A stretch of 44,026 nucleotides of DNA from Lachnospiraceae bacterium (GTDB lineage Bacteria > Bacillota > Clostridia > Lachnospirales > Lachnospiraceae), in contig JAAVAE010000014.1 in the NCBI GenBank assembly GCA_014804245.1, positions 126,680 to 170,705 of the forward strand, in the 5' to 3' direction. The translations under genes were made by a program, and so were the position numbers. Under the pieces are notes generated by a model. The model had not been told where the DNA came from. It saw only the letters and a list, made by a program, of their open reading frames with translations, and did not search any database. Of the stretch, positions 7,945 through 17,573 are shown in pieces (position 1 is the first letter of the stretch; each line of letters begins with the position of its first letter).

Positions 7945-8589
7945 ATGAAGAGGTTTTCTTACGCATTGGCAGGAGTTGTTTTAGCAATTTCTCTTGTAGG
8001 ATGCGGCAATGCAAGAAGTGTCCTGAACAGGGAAAACGAGGAAAGCAGGGAAATTGAGGAAAGAGAAGACAGAGAGGAGAGCGACGAGAGCGAGGATACC
8101 CGGGAAATCAAGGAAAGTGTGCTTAGTCGTGAAAGCGAGGAAGAGCAGGACAGCGAAGGCGGTTATTTCGAAGGACGCATGGGCGATACCATGGAAACAT
8201 ATTTCTTTGATTATACTGTCAACAGCGCATATGTGTGCGATGAATATGAGGGTTATCAGCCTGAGGAAGGCAAAAGCCTGCTGGTAGCAGATGTGACTGT
8301 GAAGAACACTTTCTATGAATCCATCGTTATGTTCGATACGGATTTCCAGGTTCAGTGGAACAGCGATGCAGAGGAAGATTGGGATGTCCCGATCACTTAT
8401 TATGGGAATGAAATGAGTGATGATCAGCTTCCTGATGAATATGAGCTTACTGTTAATGAGGAAAGAAGCGGTCTTCTGGTATTTGAAGTGCCTGAAGATA
8501 GGAAAGACTTTTCTATCTCTTATCTGGAGTTGTTTGATGATGATTCCGAAGGGGATGTGTTCTTTGTATACTTTACCGCTGACAGGTAA
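7945..8589 (+). CDS. Acidic lipoprotein with DUF4352-type domain
   Basis: A 214-residue secreted lipoprotein. The signal peptide ends in the lipobox LVGC (C20). Residues about 25-75 are a low-complexity linker rich in E, R, D and S, and the rest is a beta-rich domain resembling DUF4352/TRF2-like domains (YTVNSAYVCDEYEGYQPEEGKSLLVADVTVKN...). Such domains are found in extracytoplasmic Firmicute lipoproteins, without a defined reaction. AGGAGGAAGAAGGAA precedes the ATG at 7945. It lies 39 bases before the glycerol block, so read-through is possible, but no functional link to glycerol is evident. Confidence 0.8.
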   Translation: MKRFSYALAGVVLAISLVGCGNARSVLNRENEESREIEEREDREESDESEDTREIKESVLSRESEEEQDSEGGYFEGRMGDTMETYFFDYTVNSAYVCDEYEGYQPEEGKSLLVADVTVKNTFYESIVMFDTDFQVQWNSDAEEDWDVPITYYGNEMSDDQLPDEYELTVNEERSGLLVFEVPEDRKDFSISYLELFDDDSEGDVFFVYFTADR

Positions 8590-8628
8590 TTTAAAAGGCA
8601 GAATCTGGTAAATGTGAGAGGAATGGCT

Positions 8629-10086
8629 ATGTATGATGTGATCATTATTGGCGCAGGCGTAAGCGGATGCGCCATAGCAAGGGAATTATCCCGCTTTGAA
8701 CTGAAGATAGCAGTTCTTGAGAAAGCGCTTGATGTATGTGAAGGAACTTCCAAGGCAAACAGCGGCATTGTCCATGCAGGATATGATGCTAAGCCGGGCA
8801 CCTTAAAAGCTCGTTTAAATGTGGAAGGCAGCCGTAAAATGGAAGCACTTTCAAAAGAGCTGGATTTTCCTTATAAACGTAATGGTTCCATTGTACTTTG
8901 CTTTGACGAGAAAGACAAAGATAAGCTTTATGAATTGAAGGCAAGAGGAGAAGCAAACGGTGTAGACGGGCTTTCCATTTTAACCCGGCAGGAACTGCTG
9001 GAAGTGGAGCCCGGTGTAGGGGATGGCGCTATGGCGGCACTTTATGCGCCTGCCGGCGCCATTGTCTGCCCTTTTGGACTTAATATCGCACTAGCGGAAA
9101 ATGCTGCGGTAAACGGGGCGGAGTTTGTATTTGGGGCGAAGGTCCTGAATATACAGAAACAGTCTTATGGTTATTTTGTGCACACAGAAAAACAAGATTA
9201 TGAAACGAAAGTGGTTATCAATGCTGCGGGTGTTTATGCAGATGAAATCCACAATATGGTCAGCGAAAATAAGATGAAGATCACCCCCAGAAGAGGGGAG
9301 TATCTTCTTTATGATAAAGATGTAGGGAATATGGTAAGCCATACGCTCTTCCAGCTTCCTACCGCCCTAGGTAAGGGAATTCTGGTAACGCCTACGGTGC
9401 ATGGGAACTTGTTGATGGGTCCTACGGCGCAGGACATTCCTGACAAAGAGGGGACGGATACATCCGGCAAAGGGCTGGAGCGTGTGATAGAACAGGCCGC
9501 CCTCAGTGTCAGTCAGATTCCCGCAAAACAAGTAATTACTTCTTTTGCAGGGCTGCGTGCTCACATCACACAGTTTCCCCAAGATGGAACGGAGGATTTT
9601 GTTATTGGTCAGGCGGCGGATGCGCCGGGATTTATTGATGTGGCGGGAATAGAGTCACCGGGACTTTCCTGTGCGCCGGCAATAGGAGAATATGTGGGGG
9701 ATATGGTAATCAATATGCTTCATCCCTCCTCAAAGGAGAATTTTATCAGTACCAGAAAGGGTATACCAAGTATGGCGCTTTCTTCTGATGAAGAACGCCA
9801 CAGGCTCATAAAAGAAAACCCGGCATATGGCAATGTGATATGCCGTTGTGAGATGGTAACTGAGGGTGAAATTATGGACGCCATACGAAGACCGTTGGGA
9901 GCAAGAACTACAGACGGCATAAAAAGGCGCACCAGGGCAGGAATGGGACGATGTCAGTCAGGATTCTGTAATCCTAAGGTGGTGGAGATCCTTTCAAGGG
10001 AATTACAGATAGAAGAAAGTCAGATCCGAAAATCAGGGGAAGACTCATGGTATATCCTGCCGCCGGGGGAGGGAGGATGCCTATGA
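8629..10086 (+). CDS. glpA: FAD-dependent glycerol-3-phosphate dehydrogenase-like protein (GlpA type)
   Basis: A DAO-family flavoenzyme of 485 residues, probably oxidising glycerol 3-phosphate to dihydroxyacetone phosphate. The dinucleotide motif GAGVSG is at residues 8-13, with TSKANSGIVHAGYD next to the flavin site. The C-terminal 80 residues are a BFD-like [2Fe-2S] domain with CRC and CQSGFC cysteine pairs. The start is the ATG at 8629, seven bases after GAGAGG; GTG 8614 and ATG 8623 are too close to or upstream of that RBS. Its last codons overlap the next gene by four bases (ATGA). The adjacent FAD/DUF1667 gene and glpK make the glycerol assignment likely; an L-2-hydroxyglutarate oxidase-like activity is the alternative. 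Confidence 0.85.
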   Translation: MYDVIIIGAGVSGCAIARELSRFELKIAVLEKALDVCEGTSKANSGIVHAGYDAKPGTLKARLNVEGSRKMEALSKELDFPYKRNGSIVLCFDEKDKDKLYELKARGEANGVDGLSILTRQELLEVEPGVGDGAMAALYAPAGAIVCPFGLNIALAENAAVNGAEFVFGAKVLNIQKQSYGYFVHTEKQDYETKVVINAAGVYADEIHNMVSENKMKITPRRGEYLLYDKDVGNMVSHTLFQLPTALGKGILVTPTVHGNLLMGPTAQDIPDKEGTDTSGKGLERVIEQAALSVSQIPAKQVITSFAGLRAHITQFPQDGTEDFVIGQAADAPGFIDVAGIESPGLSCAPAIGEYVGDMVINMLHPSSKENFISTRKGIPSMALSSDEERHRLIKENPAYGNVICRCEMVTEGEIMDAIRRPLGARTTDGIKRRTRAGMGRCQSGFCNPKVVEILSRELQIEESQIRKSGEDSWYILPPGEGGCL

Positions 10087-11498
10087 AAACAGTAGACTTG
10101 GTAATTGTGGGCGGCGGACCTGCGGGAATGGCGGCAGCTGTCGCTGCTTACGAAAAAGGCGTCACAGATATTCTAATTCTGGAGAGAGACAAAGAATTAG
10201 GAGGAATATTAAATCAGTGTATTCATAACGGATTCGGGCTGCATACATTTAAAGAAGAATTGACGGGTCCGGAGTATGCCGTCCGCTATATAGAGCAGGT
10301 GTTGGAAAAGAAAATTCCCAGTCTGCTAAATACCATAGCGGTGGATGTACAGGGGGGAACGCCCTGCATGGTAACGGCAATGAACAAAGAGCAGGGAATA
10401 ATTCAGATACAGGCAAAAGCGGTGGTGCTTGCCATGGGATGCAGGGAGCGCCCAAGAGGAGCTATGAACATACCGGGATTCAGACCTGCAGGCATTTACT
10501 CGGCGGGAACAGCGCAGAGGTACGTGAATATAGAAGGAAGAATGCCGGGCAGGGAAGTAGTGGTGCTTGGATCAGGCGATATTGGTCTCATTATGGCAAG
10601 GCGTATGACCCTGCAGGGGGCAAAGGTCAAGCTGGTTGCAGAAATTATGCCCTATTCAGGAGGGCTTAAGCGAAATATTGTACAGTGTCTTGATGATTTT
10701 GGAATACCTTTAAAACTCAGCCATACTGTCACGGAAATTCATGGACGGGACAGGGTGGAAGGTGTCACTGTAAGTAAAGTCGATGAAAGATTAAAGCCCA
10801 TTCCGGGGACGGAAGAATTTGTAAAATGTGATACTCTTCTTTTGTCTTGCGGGTTGATTCCGGAAAATGAACTGAGCCGGCAGGCGGGGGCAAAAATGGA
10901 TGACGTGACCCAGGGACCAGTAGTGAATGCACGACTGGAAACCACGGTGCCGGGAATATTTGCCTGCGGAAATGTGCTGCATGTTCATGATCTGGTTGAT
11001 AATGTATCAAAAGAAGCGCAGGAAGCCGGCTCATTTGCAACTGATTATATTCTGCACGGGGAAGAGGACTGGGGGGAAGCAGTGCGTCCTAAGATTCCCG
11101 AAAAGACAAAGTGTACCCTGCCGGAGGGACGTGATGCCGGAAGTCAGCTGATATGCATTGGATGTCCGGTCGGGTGTCTTATCACTGCTGCAAGGAATGA
11201 GGATGGAAGTCTTGTCATTACCGGGAATACCTGTAAAAAGGGTGAAGCATACGCACGAAATGAGATGACGGCTCCGGTGCGGACAGTTACTTCCATGATC
11301 CGCGTAAGAGGAGGATGCGGTTTTGTGGTTCCTGTGAAGACCGCAGCAGAGATTCCAAAAGAAAAAATAGATGTATGCATGGAAGAAATCAAGGCGGCAG
11401 TCGTAGATGCGCCGGTCAAGGTGGGAGATATCCTGATTGAAAATGTGGCGGGAACTTCTGTTCCGGTAATTGCCACCGGAAATATGCAGCAGAAATAA
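10083..11498 (+). CDS. FAD/NAD-dependent oxidoreductase fused to a C-terminal DUF1667 domain
   Basis: A 471-residue pyridine-nucleotide disulfide oxidoreductase-like protein. GGGPAG at about 10-15 binds FAD, CRERPRGAMNIPGFRPAGIYSAG-type sequence (interrupted here) follows, and a second Rossmann motif GSGDIGLI binds NAD(P). After about residue 355 comes CIGCPVGC, later NTCKKGEAYA, then a small beta-rich tail: this is DUF1667, which in many Clostridia and Thermotogae is a separate gene placed between the flavoprotein and glpK. It probably passes electrons from the GlpA-like dehydrogenase to NAD. The start is ATG 10083 (GGAGG ends six bases before) and overlaps the upstream stop as ATGA, implying translational coupling. 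Confidence 0.85.
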   Translation: MKTVDLVIVGGGPAGMAAAVAAYEKGVTDILILERDKELGGILNQCIHNGFGLHTFKEELTGPEYAVRYIEQVLEKKIPSLLNTIAVDVQGGTPCMVTAMNKEQGIIQIQAKAVVLAMGCRERPRGAMNIPGFRPAGIYSAGTAQRYVNIEGRMPGREVVVLGSGDIGLIMARRMTLQGAKVKLVAEIMPYSGGLKRNIVQCLDDFGIPLKLSHTVTEIHGRDRVEGVTVSKVDERLKPIPGTEEFVKCDTLLLSCGLIPENELSRQAGAKMDDVTQGPVVNARLETTVPGIFACGNVLHVHDLVDNVSKEAQEAGSFATDYILHGEEDWGEAVRPKIPEKTKCTLPEGRDAGSQLICIGCPVGCLITAARNEDGSLVITGNTCKKGEAYARNEMTAPVRTVTSMIRVRGGCGFVVPVKTAAEIPKEKIDVCMEEIKAAVVDAPVKVGDILIENVAGTSVPVIATGNMQQK

Positions 11499-11516
11499 AA
11501 TAGAAGAAAGGTATGG

Positions 11517-13016
11517 ATGGGTATGAGCAGATATATCATGGCGCTTGATCAGGGAACTACCAGTTCCAGGTGTATCCTTTTTAATAAAAGGGGAGAAATC
11601 CTGAGCATGGCGCAGAAGGAATTTGGACAGATTTATCCTAAACCCGGATGGGTAGAACACAATCCTATGGAAATCTGGTCTTCACAGCTGGCAGTGGCAA
11701 CAGAAGCTATGGCCAAGGTGGGAGCCTCCCCTTCGGATATTGCGGGCATCGGGATTACGAACCAGAGGGAAACCACCATCATATGGGATAAGCAGACCGG
11801 AGAACCGATTTACAATGCCATTGTATGGCAATGCCGGAGAACCGCGGAAAAGGTGGATGAACTGGTTGCGGCAGGATATGGGGATCTGATACGGGAAAGA
11901 ACAGGATTGGTGCCGGATGCTTATTTCAGCGCCACCAAGATTGCATGGATCTTAGATCACGTGCCGGGGGCAAGAAAGAGAGCGCAGGAGGGAGAACTTC
12001 TATTTGGAACGGTAGACAGCTGGCTGGTCTATAATCTGACACAGGGGAAGATTCACGTCACGGATTATACCAATGCATCCCGCACTATGATTTATGATAT
12101 TCACAGATTATGCTGGGATGAAGAACTCCTTCAGCTTTTAAATATCCCTTCATGCATGCTGCCGGAGGTAAAACCTTCCAGCTGCATTTATGGATATACA
12201 GAAAGTGCAGTCTTAGGCGGCAGTATACCGATTGCGGGAATTGCTGGGGATCAGCAGGCTGCTCTTTTCGGACAATGCTGTTTTTCAAAAGGGCAGGTGA
12301 AAAATACTTACGGGACGGGCTGCTTCCTTTTGATGAATACAGGGACGGAGGCGATCACTTCCCGGAATGGTCTGATTACCACCATTGCAGCAAGCTGCGG
12401 GCAGCAGGTTGAATATGCGCTGGAAGGCAGCGTGTTTGTTGCCGGAGCAGCAGTACAGTGGTTAAGGGACGAAATGCGGATGATAAAAAGCGCTGCGCAG
12501 ACGGAAGAGTACACTGATAAAGCAAAGGACACAGCAGGTGTCTATGTGGTGCCGGCTTTCGCAGGAATGGGGGCGCCTTATTGGGATCCGTATGCTAGAG
12601 GAACAGTGGTGGGAATCACAAGAGGATGTAAGAAGGAACATTTTATCAGAGCTACATTAGAGTCTATTGCTTATCAGACTTATGATGTCCTTAAAGCGAT
12701 GGAAGAAGATGCAGGGATTTCTATAAACGGACTTAAGGTGGATGGCGGTGCCAGCGCCAACAATTTCCTGATGCAGTTTCAGGCGGATATTCTGGGCGTG
12801 GAGGTCCACCGTCCGGAGTGCATTGAAACCACAGCGCTGGGGGCGGCGTACCTTGCAGGACTTGCCTGCGGCTACTTTAAAGAGCGGGATGAAATAGCTG
12901 AAAATTGGCAGCTAGGCAGGAAATTTACCCATGAAATGAGCCAAGATGAGAGAGAAAAACTTCTGAAGGGATGGAAGAGAGCAGTAAAGTGCGCGATGTC
13001 CTGGGCGGAAGATTAA
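11517..13016 (+). CDS. glpK: Glycerol kinase
   Basis: Phosphorylates glycerol to glycerol 3-phosphate, the substrate of the dehydrogenase encoded two genes upstream. The 499 residues match the family. FGGY-kinase signatures: [11 protein letters not shown] (phosphate loop), [45 protein letters not shown] and the adenosine motif [18 protein letters not shown]. Start codon choice is open between ATG 11513 (out of frame), 11517 and 11523; 11517 fits AGAAAGG best. Gap to the previous gene is 18 bases. No glycerol facilitator gene is seen nearby in the window. Confidence 0.96.
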   Translation: MGMSRYIMALDQGTTSSRCILFNKRGEILSMAQKEFGQIYPKPGWVEHNPMEIWSSQLAVATEAMAKVGASPSDIAGIGITNQRETTIIWDKQTGEPIYNAIVWQCRRTAEKVDELVAAGYGDLIRERTGLVPDAYFSATKIAWILDHVPGARKRAQEGELLFGTVDSWLVYNLTQGKIHVTDYTNASRTMIYDIHRLCWDEELLQLLNIPSCMLPEVKPSSCIYGYTESAVLGGSIPIAGIAGDQQAALFGQCCFSKGQVKNTYGTGCFLLMNTGTEAITSRNGLITTIAASCGQQVEYALEGSVFVAGAAVQWLRDEMRMIKSAAQTEEYTDKAKDTAGVYVVPAFAGMGAPYWDPYARGTVVGITRGCKKEHFIRATLESIAYQTYDVLKAMEEDAGISINGLKVDGGASANNFLMQFQADILGVEVHRPECIETTALGAAYLAGLACGYFKERDEIAENWQLGRKFTHEMSQDEREKLLKGWKRAVKCAMSWAED

Positions 13017-13036
13017 AAATAAAGTAGGAGACGAGT

Positions 13037-15316
13037 ATGGAGATAAAGGAAGTCCCTCAGGGACAAACAATTGTTGCAAGCGGACAGAAGATGGATGTTT
13101 TGTATCTGGTCACAAAAGGTACGGTCAGTGCTGTTTATCCGGGAGGAAAGTACCTTTTAACCAGCGGGGACGTGATTGGACTGTGTGAATTTAAATGCGG
13201 TGAAACAATTATGGAATACAGAGCTGAGGATGCAGTTTCTTTAATTGCGTATCCCTTGGAGGGTGAAAAACTGCCTGAGACTGTATCGGGAAATGCCGAA
13301 GCGTTGAAATATTTTATCATTTCACATTTCAGGCAGATTTATGAGATGTTCAGACAGTATAAACGTCTTTGGACAGAGTGTAATAACTTGTATGACTACC
13401 TGACCAACAGTTATAAAAATTATACTGCTATATGTGCAAGATACAGCCTGTCGCCGGGGGAATTGGCAGGGTTTGGAGAATTTTCAAGGATTTCTCTTTC
13501 TGAAGACATTCCTTCCTGGATGATAGGGTATTATGTGACCTTAAAGAAAGCACTGAATGTATGGGAGTTCGATAAGGACAGCATTGATTTCGCTCATGGA
13601 TTTCTCTTGAGAGCCAGCGAAGATATGTGTGCTGTTGTGAAGCTTTGCAGTCAGATGCAGGCATATAAGAAAAATGTGTGCAGCTTTTTTATGAATGAAA
13701 GCGGCATGGATTATTTGGAACTGCTTACCGTTCTTTATGGAAAAGTAGCAGGAAAGGACGGAATAGAAGCGGAAACTGCGGAAGTTGTACGCAAGAGGAT
13801 GGTTGATGTGACGAAGCTCATGGAAAATCAGGGTCTTGCGGAAGCATCATTTTATAGATCAAGAAAGAACACCTTTGAAAAGAAAGTGGAGGCTGTTAAG
13901 CAGATGTCAGCAGGAACTGAAGGCAGCGGGCAGACACAGGTTCAGCCTTTGGAGGATCTTACAGGTTCTCTCCAGAAAATTCTGGCATATGCAAAATGCG
14001 ACAGTCACACAGGGACGTCTTTTACCAAGCATATTCAGAAGTATAAGCAGATTGCCAATAAGAATGGTACAGAGGAAGATGTGCGTACTTTACGGCACAA
14101 GATCACGAAAGAATTTTATCAGGTATATGCTGCAGCATTTAAAAACAGTCTGCAGGATCAGGAGATTCCTACGGTTGTCAAAATGTTGTTCAACTTCGGC
14201 TATGTGGATGAGGAGCTGGCAGGGGAAAAGAACGCTGCCTATCTTTGCAGTATTGTAAATAATCTCCCTACTGCGCCGGAGAGGGGAGTTTATTCTATTT
14301 ACGAATGGCTGATGGCTGTTTATGAGGAGAGGAAGGAACCTAGCCGGAATGAGTTTGATTTAGATTATGCAGCGTATCTTGTGGAGCAGAGAAAGACAGG
14401 CGCGATAACGAAGGAAGAGGAGAAGAATCTTCTGACGGATAGGACTGCGAAGGTAATTTATGAACTTGAAAACATGTTCCCGGTGGTCAACAAAATCACG
14501 TATGGTAGAATCACTACATTCTGTCCTGTCTTTTCCGAGCATAATGTGATGAAGCCGTTAGACACCATACTAGTTTCAGCAGATGCCATTCATGATGCCC
14601 TTAACGGCATACGCGGTAAGGATTTTGGCGCATATTACAGAGAGACGATGTTTTCGGCACCGGAACAGGGTGTGCAGAAGGAGTTTATCAATGTTGAGAT
14701 TCTTCCGGATTTCATCCTTACGCCCAATGTGGGTGTGAGGGGTGTTATGTGGCAGGAGATTGAAGGAAAAAGGCGTACCACGCCGGCAAGAATGATGAGT
14801 TCGATTTTCCAATTAGAAGATCTGTCACTGATTTTGATAAGACTGACAGGGGAATTCCGTTGGGAAATGTGCAAACGTGTGCAGGGAGCGAGGTGGAATG
14901 ATGTTTCAGAGCGGTCCCTTACCAGCGAGTATTTCGATTATATACAGTTTTACCGTAAGAATCAGGAACTTTCCACGGATGCCAAGGAAAAGATCAAGAC
15001 CGATATGGCACGTGCTAAGAACAGCTTTAAGGAAATGTTCATAATGGATTATACAATCTGGATTCTTTTTGAGAGCAATGGCTCCCCCAGAATGAATAAA
15101 ATTGCAAGAGGAATAATGTACAGCTATTGTACCTTTAAGGCCGATATAAGGGAAAAACTGAAAGCCAACCCGATGTATCGGGAGATTTCGGAGAGATATG
15201 AAATCCGTATGGGACAGAAGCGCCACCGCATAGAAAATCTGTGTCAGAAGATTCGCAGCACAGGAAAACCTGTACCTGAGGAAATGGAAAGAGAAAGAGA
15301 TTTTCTTTATATGTAG
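13037..15316 (+). CDS. Large protein with N-terminal cyclic-nucleotide-binding-like domain, function unknown
   Basis: A 759-residue cytoplasmic protein. Residues 1 to about 110 read as a cNMP-binding/RmlC-like beta barrel (VPQGQTIVASGQKMDVLYLVTKGTVSAVYPGG..., interrupted here), as in Crp-type sensors. What follows is not a helix-turn-helix but about 640 mostly helical residues without a domain I recognise. Notable stretches are VEAVKQMSAGTEG near 290 and the C-terminal region QEIEGKRRTTPARMMSSIF to EFRWEMCKRVQGARW. There is no transmembrane segment or obvious catalytic motif. It follows glpK by 20 bases and precedes an aminotransferase by 30, so it is in a same-strand run. A signalling or scaffold role is possible but not shown. 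AGTAGGAGACG supplies the RBS. Confidence 0.7.
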   Translation: MEIKEVPQGQTIVASGQKMDVLYLVTKGTVSAVYPGGKYLLTSGDVIGLCEFKCGETIMEYRAEDAVSLIAYPLEGEKLPETVSGNAEALKYFIISHFRQIYEMFRQYKRLWTECNNLYDYLTNSYKNYTAICARYSLSPGELAGFGEFSRISLSEDIPSWMIGYYVTLKKALNVWEFDKDSIDFAHGFLLRASEDMCAVVKLCSQMQAYKKNVCSFFMNESGMDYLELLTVLYGKVAGKDGIEAETAEVVRKRMVDVTKLMENQGLAEASFYRSRKNTFEKKVEAVKQMSAGTEGSGQTQVQPLEDLTGSLQKILAYAKCDSHTGTSFTKHIQKYKQIANKNGTEEDVRTLRHKITKEFYQVYAAAFKNSLQDQEIPTVVKMLFNFGYVDEELAGEKNAAYLCSIVNNLPTAPERGVYSIYEWLMAVYEERKEPSRNEFDLDYAAYLVEQRKTGAITKEEEKNLLTDRTAKVIYELENMFPVVNKITYGRITTFCPVFSEHNVMKPLDTILVSADAIHDALNGIRGKDFGAYYRETMFSAPEQGVQKEFINVEILPDFILTPNVGVRGVMWQEIEGKRRTTPARMMSSIFQLEDLSLILIRLTGEFRWEMCKRVQGARWNDVSERSLTSEYFDYIQFYRKNQELSTDAKEKIKTDMARAKNSFKEMFIMDYTIWILFESNGSPRMNKIARGIMYSYCTFKADIREKLKANPMYREISERYEIRMGQKRHRIENLCQKIRSTGKPVPEEMERERDFLYM

Positions 15317-15346
15317 CATGAGGGGAAAGACTCAGGCGGGAGAGGA

Positions 15347-16543
15347 ATGGGTAAAAGTATGATTAATGAACAATATAAGAAAATGCTGGAAGGAAAATCT
15401 GTGATCAGGCAGCTGTCTGAATTTGCGGCAGAAAGAGGCAGGGAGATTGGGTATGAAAATGTGTTTGATTACAGTCTTGGAAACCCTTCTGTGCCCGTTC
15501 CGGAAAAATTAACAGAAGTTATGATTGAACTGCTTAAAACGAAAAATTCTATGGAACTGCATGGGTACAGTCCAAGCCTTGGCATTGCATCGGTCAAGGA
15601 TAAAATTGCTGACTCACTAAACCGCAGATTTGGAATGGATTATACAGGAAATCATATTTTCCCAACAACAGGTGCGGCAGGCGCAGTGGCACATGCAGTG
15701 CGATGCGTCACTTCTCCGGGAGATGAAGTTCTGACATTTGCACCTTACTTTCCTGAATATAATTTATATGTCAATATGACCGGAGCACAGCTTAAGGTCG
15801 TTCCCGCAGATACAGAAAACTTTCAGATTAATTTAGAGAAGCTTGAGGAAATGCTGACCGAAAAGGTTGCAGCGCTTTTGATCAACACGCCCAATAACCC
15901 TTCAGGGGCGGTATATTCTTCGGAAACACTTAAGGAACTCTCTGATTTGCTGAATAAAAAACAGAAGGAATATGGGCATGATATTTTTCTGATTTCTGAC
16001 GAACCATATAGGGAAATTGTGTTTGACAAGGTCGAGGCTCCTTATGTCTCCAAATTTTATGATAACACTTTGTCCTGTTATTCTTTTTCGAAGTCGCTGT
16101 CTCTTCCGGGGGAGAGAATCGGATATGTGGCAACAAATCCAAGGTGCCGGGATGCGGAACTGATTAGTGCCATATGCGGTCAGATTTCAAGAGGAATCGG
16201 TCATAATTGTCCTCCCTCCATTATTCAGCTGGCGGTAGCGGAGGTGCTCGATCAGACTTCGGATATGTCTGTTTATGAGACAAATATGAATCTCCTGTAC
16301 GGGGAACTTACATCGCTGGGATTTGACTGTGTAAAACCCGGAGGGACTTTTTATATTTTCCCGAAAGCGTTAGAGGAAGATGCCACGGTTTTCTGTCAGA
16401 AGGCATTAAAATATGATCTGGTATTGGTGCCTTCGGACAGCTTTGGAGTGCCGGGATATTTTAGAATGGCTTATTGTATCGATACGGAAAAAGTAGAACG
16501 TTCTCTTTTAGCGCTTAGAAGATTTGTGAAAGAGAATTATTAG
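15347..16543 (+). CDS. PLP-dependent aminotransferase, class I/II
   Basis: A fold-type I aminotransferase of 398 residues. Visible signatures: FDYSLGNPSVPVPEKL at the N-terminus, INTPNNPSGAVYS, ISDEPYREIV with the PLP-contacting aspartate and tyrosine, and SFSKSLSLPGERIGY with the Schiff-base lysine. Sequence type is close to aspartate or aromatic aminotransferases of Clostridia, but substrate cannot be read from these motifs. The ATG at 15347 sits close after GGGAGAGGA; a second ATG at 15359 is an alternative. Neighbours do not point to a specific amino-acid pathway. Confidence 0.88.
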   Translation: MGKSMINEQYKKMLEGKSVIRQLSEFAAERGREIGYENVFDYSLGNPSVPVPEKLTEVMIELLKTKNSMELHGYSPSLGIASVKDKIADSLNRRFGMDYTGNHIFPTTGAAGAVAHAVRCVTSPGDEVLTFAPYFPEYNLYVNMTGAQLKVVPADTENFQINLEKLEEMLTEKVAALLINTPNNPSGAVYSSETLKELSDLLNKKQKEYGHDIFLISDEPYREIVFDKVEAPYVSKFYDNTLSCYSFSKSLSLPGERIGYVATNPRCRDAELISAICGQISRGIGHNCPPSIIQLAVAEVLDQTSDMSVYETNMNLLYGELTSLGFDCVKPGGTFYIFPKALEEDATVFCQKALKYDLVLVPSDSFGVPGYFRMAYCIDTEKVERSLLALRRFVKENY

Positions 16544-16563
16544 TATGTTTGGAGGATTGATTG

Positions 16564-17415
16564 ATGATTGAATTTCTAAAAGCTGTGCTGTTTGGTATTG
16601 TGGAAGGAATTACGGAATGGCTGCCGATTAGCAGTACAGGACATATGATTTTGCTGGATGAATTTGTGAAACTGGATGTTTCAAAGGATTTCTGGGAAAT
16701 GTTTCTGGTGGTAATCCAGCTTGGCGCTATTTTAGCCGTTGTAATTTTATTCTGGAATCAGATATGGCCATTTGGAAAAAGCAGTAATACCCATCCGGTG
16801 AAACGGTCGGGATTTTTGTCCTACTGTAAAAAAGATACCTGGCTATTGTGGTTTAAGATTATTGTTGCCTGTCTGCCTGCAGCTGTTGTGGGAATTTTCT
16901 TTGATGAATTTTTTGAACGTCTTTTTTACAATGGAGTCTGTGTGGCAGTTGCGTTGATCGTGTTCGGAATTGGCTTTATTTTGATTGAAAATAGAAATAA
17001 AGGGACAAATGCAAAGATAAATTCTTTATCAGAGATTACCTTCCAGACAGCTCTCATGATTGGTATGTTCCAGCTGATAGCAGCCATTTTCCCAGGGACC
17101 TCCCGCTCAGGTGCAACCATACTGGGTGCCCTTTTGATAGGGGTTTCCAGAACGGTAGCCGCAGAATTTACCTTTTTCCTTGCAATCCCGGTCATGCTTG
17201 GCGCAAGCCTTCTTAAGATTGTAAAATTTGGATTTTCTTTTTCCGGAAATGAGCTTATGATTTTGGTTGCAGGTATGGTCACTGCATTTGTTGTATCGAT
17301 TATTGTAATTCGTTTTCTGATGGGATATATTAAAAAACACGACTTTAAAGTATTTGGGTGGTACCGCATTATATTAGGAACAATTGTGCTGCTTTATTTT
17401 GGGATTACAGGATAA
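16564..17415 (+). CDS. uppP: Undecaprenyl-diphosphatase (UppP/BacA)
   Basis: Integral membrane phosphatase recycling undecaprenyl diphosphate to the monophosphate lipid carrier for peptidoglycan synthesis; high levels give bacitracin resistance. The 283-residue protein has the two BacA signatures: GIVEGITEWLPISSTGHM near the N-terminus (catalytic glutamates and serine loop) and FPGTSRSGATI in the second half, within a set of hydrophobic helices. GGAGG at 16551-16555 is eight bases before the ATG at 16564, which I prefer to the TTG at 16561. It closes the same-strand run starting at the glycerol genes; no clear terminator follows before the next promoter. Confidence 0.96.
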   Translation: MIEFLKAVLFGIVEGITEWLPISSTGHMILLDEFVKLDVSKDFWEMFLVVIQLGAILAVVILFWNQIWPFGKSSNTHPVKRSGFLSYCKKDTWLLWFKIIVACLPAAVVGIFFDEFFERLFYNGVCVAVALIVFGIGFILIENRNKGTNAKINSLSEITFQTALMIGMFQLIAAIFPGTSRSGATILGALLIGVSRTVAAEFTFFLAIPVMLGASLLKIVKFGFSFSGNELMILVAGMVTAFVVSIIVIRFLMGYIKKHDFKVFGWYRIILGTIVLLYFGITG

Positions 17416-17439
17416 ATTTATGAAAAAGTTGTTAATTAG

Positions 17440-17468
17440 TTGACAAGAAGTAAAATATGGGGTACACT
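17440..17468 (+). promoter_or_regulatory. Sigma-A promoter of the H1-like gene
   Basis: A perfect TTGACA (17440-17445), a 17-base spacer and TACACT (17463-17468) form a strong vegetative promoter. The leader then contains an imperfect hairpin (CCC.GAAAAC / GTTTTC.GGG, about 17474-17497) before the RBS GAAAGGAG near 17558. Confidence 0.85.
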
Positions 17469-17573
17469 GTTTCCCAGAAAACAGGGTGTTTTCGGGGGAG
17501 AGCACACTGGACACTTATTTATTGGATTGCATGTTAGAGAAGAATTTTCTCAACGTGAAAGGAGTTTGTAATC

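Noticed and set aside
13037-15316. Crp/Fnr transcription regulator
   Set aside because: Despite the Crp-like barrel the protein is three times too long and no helix-turn-helix follows the barrel.
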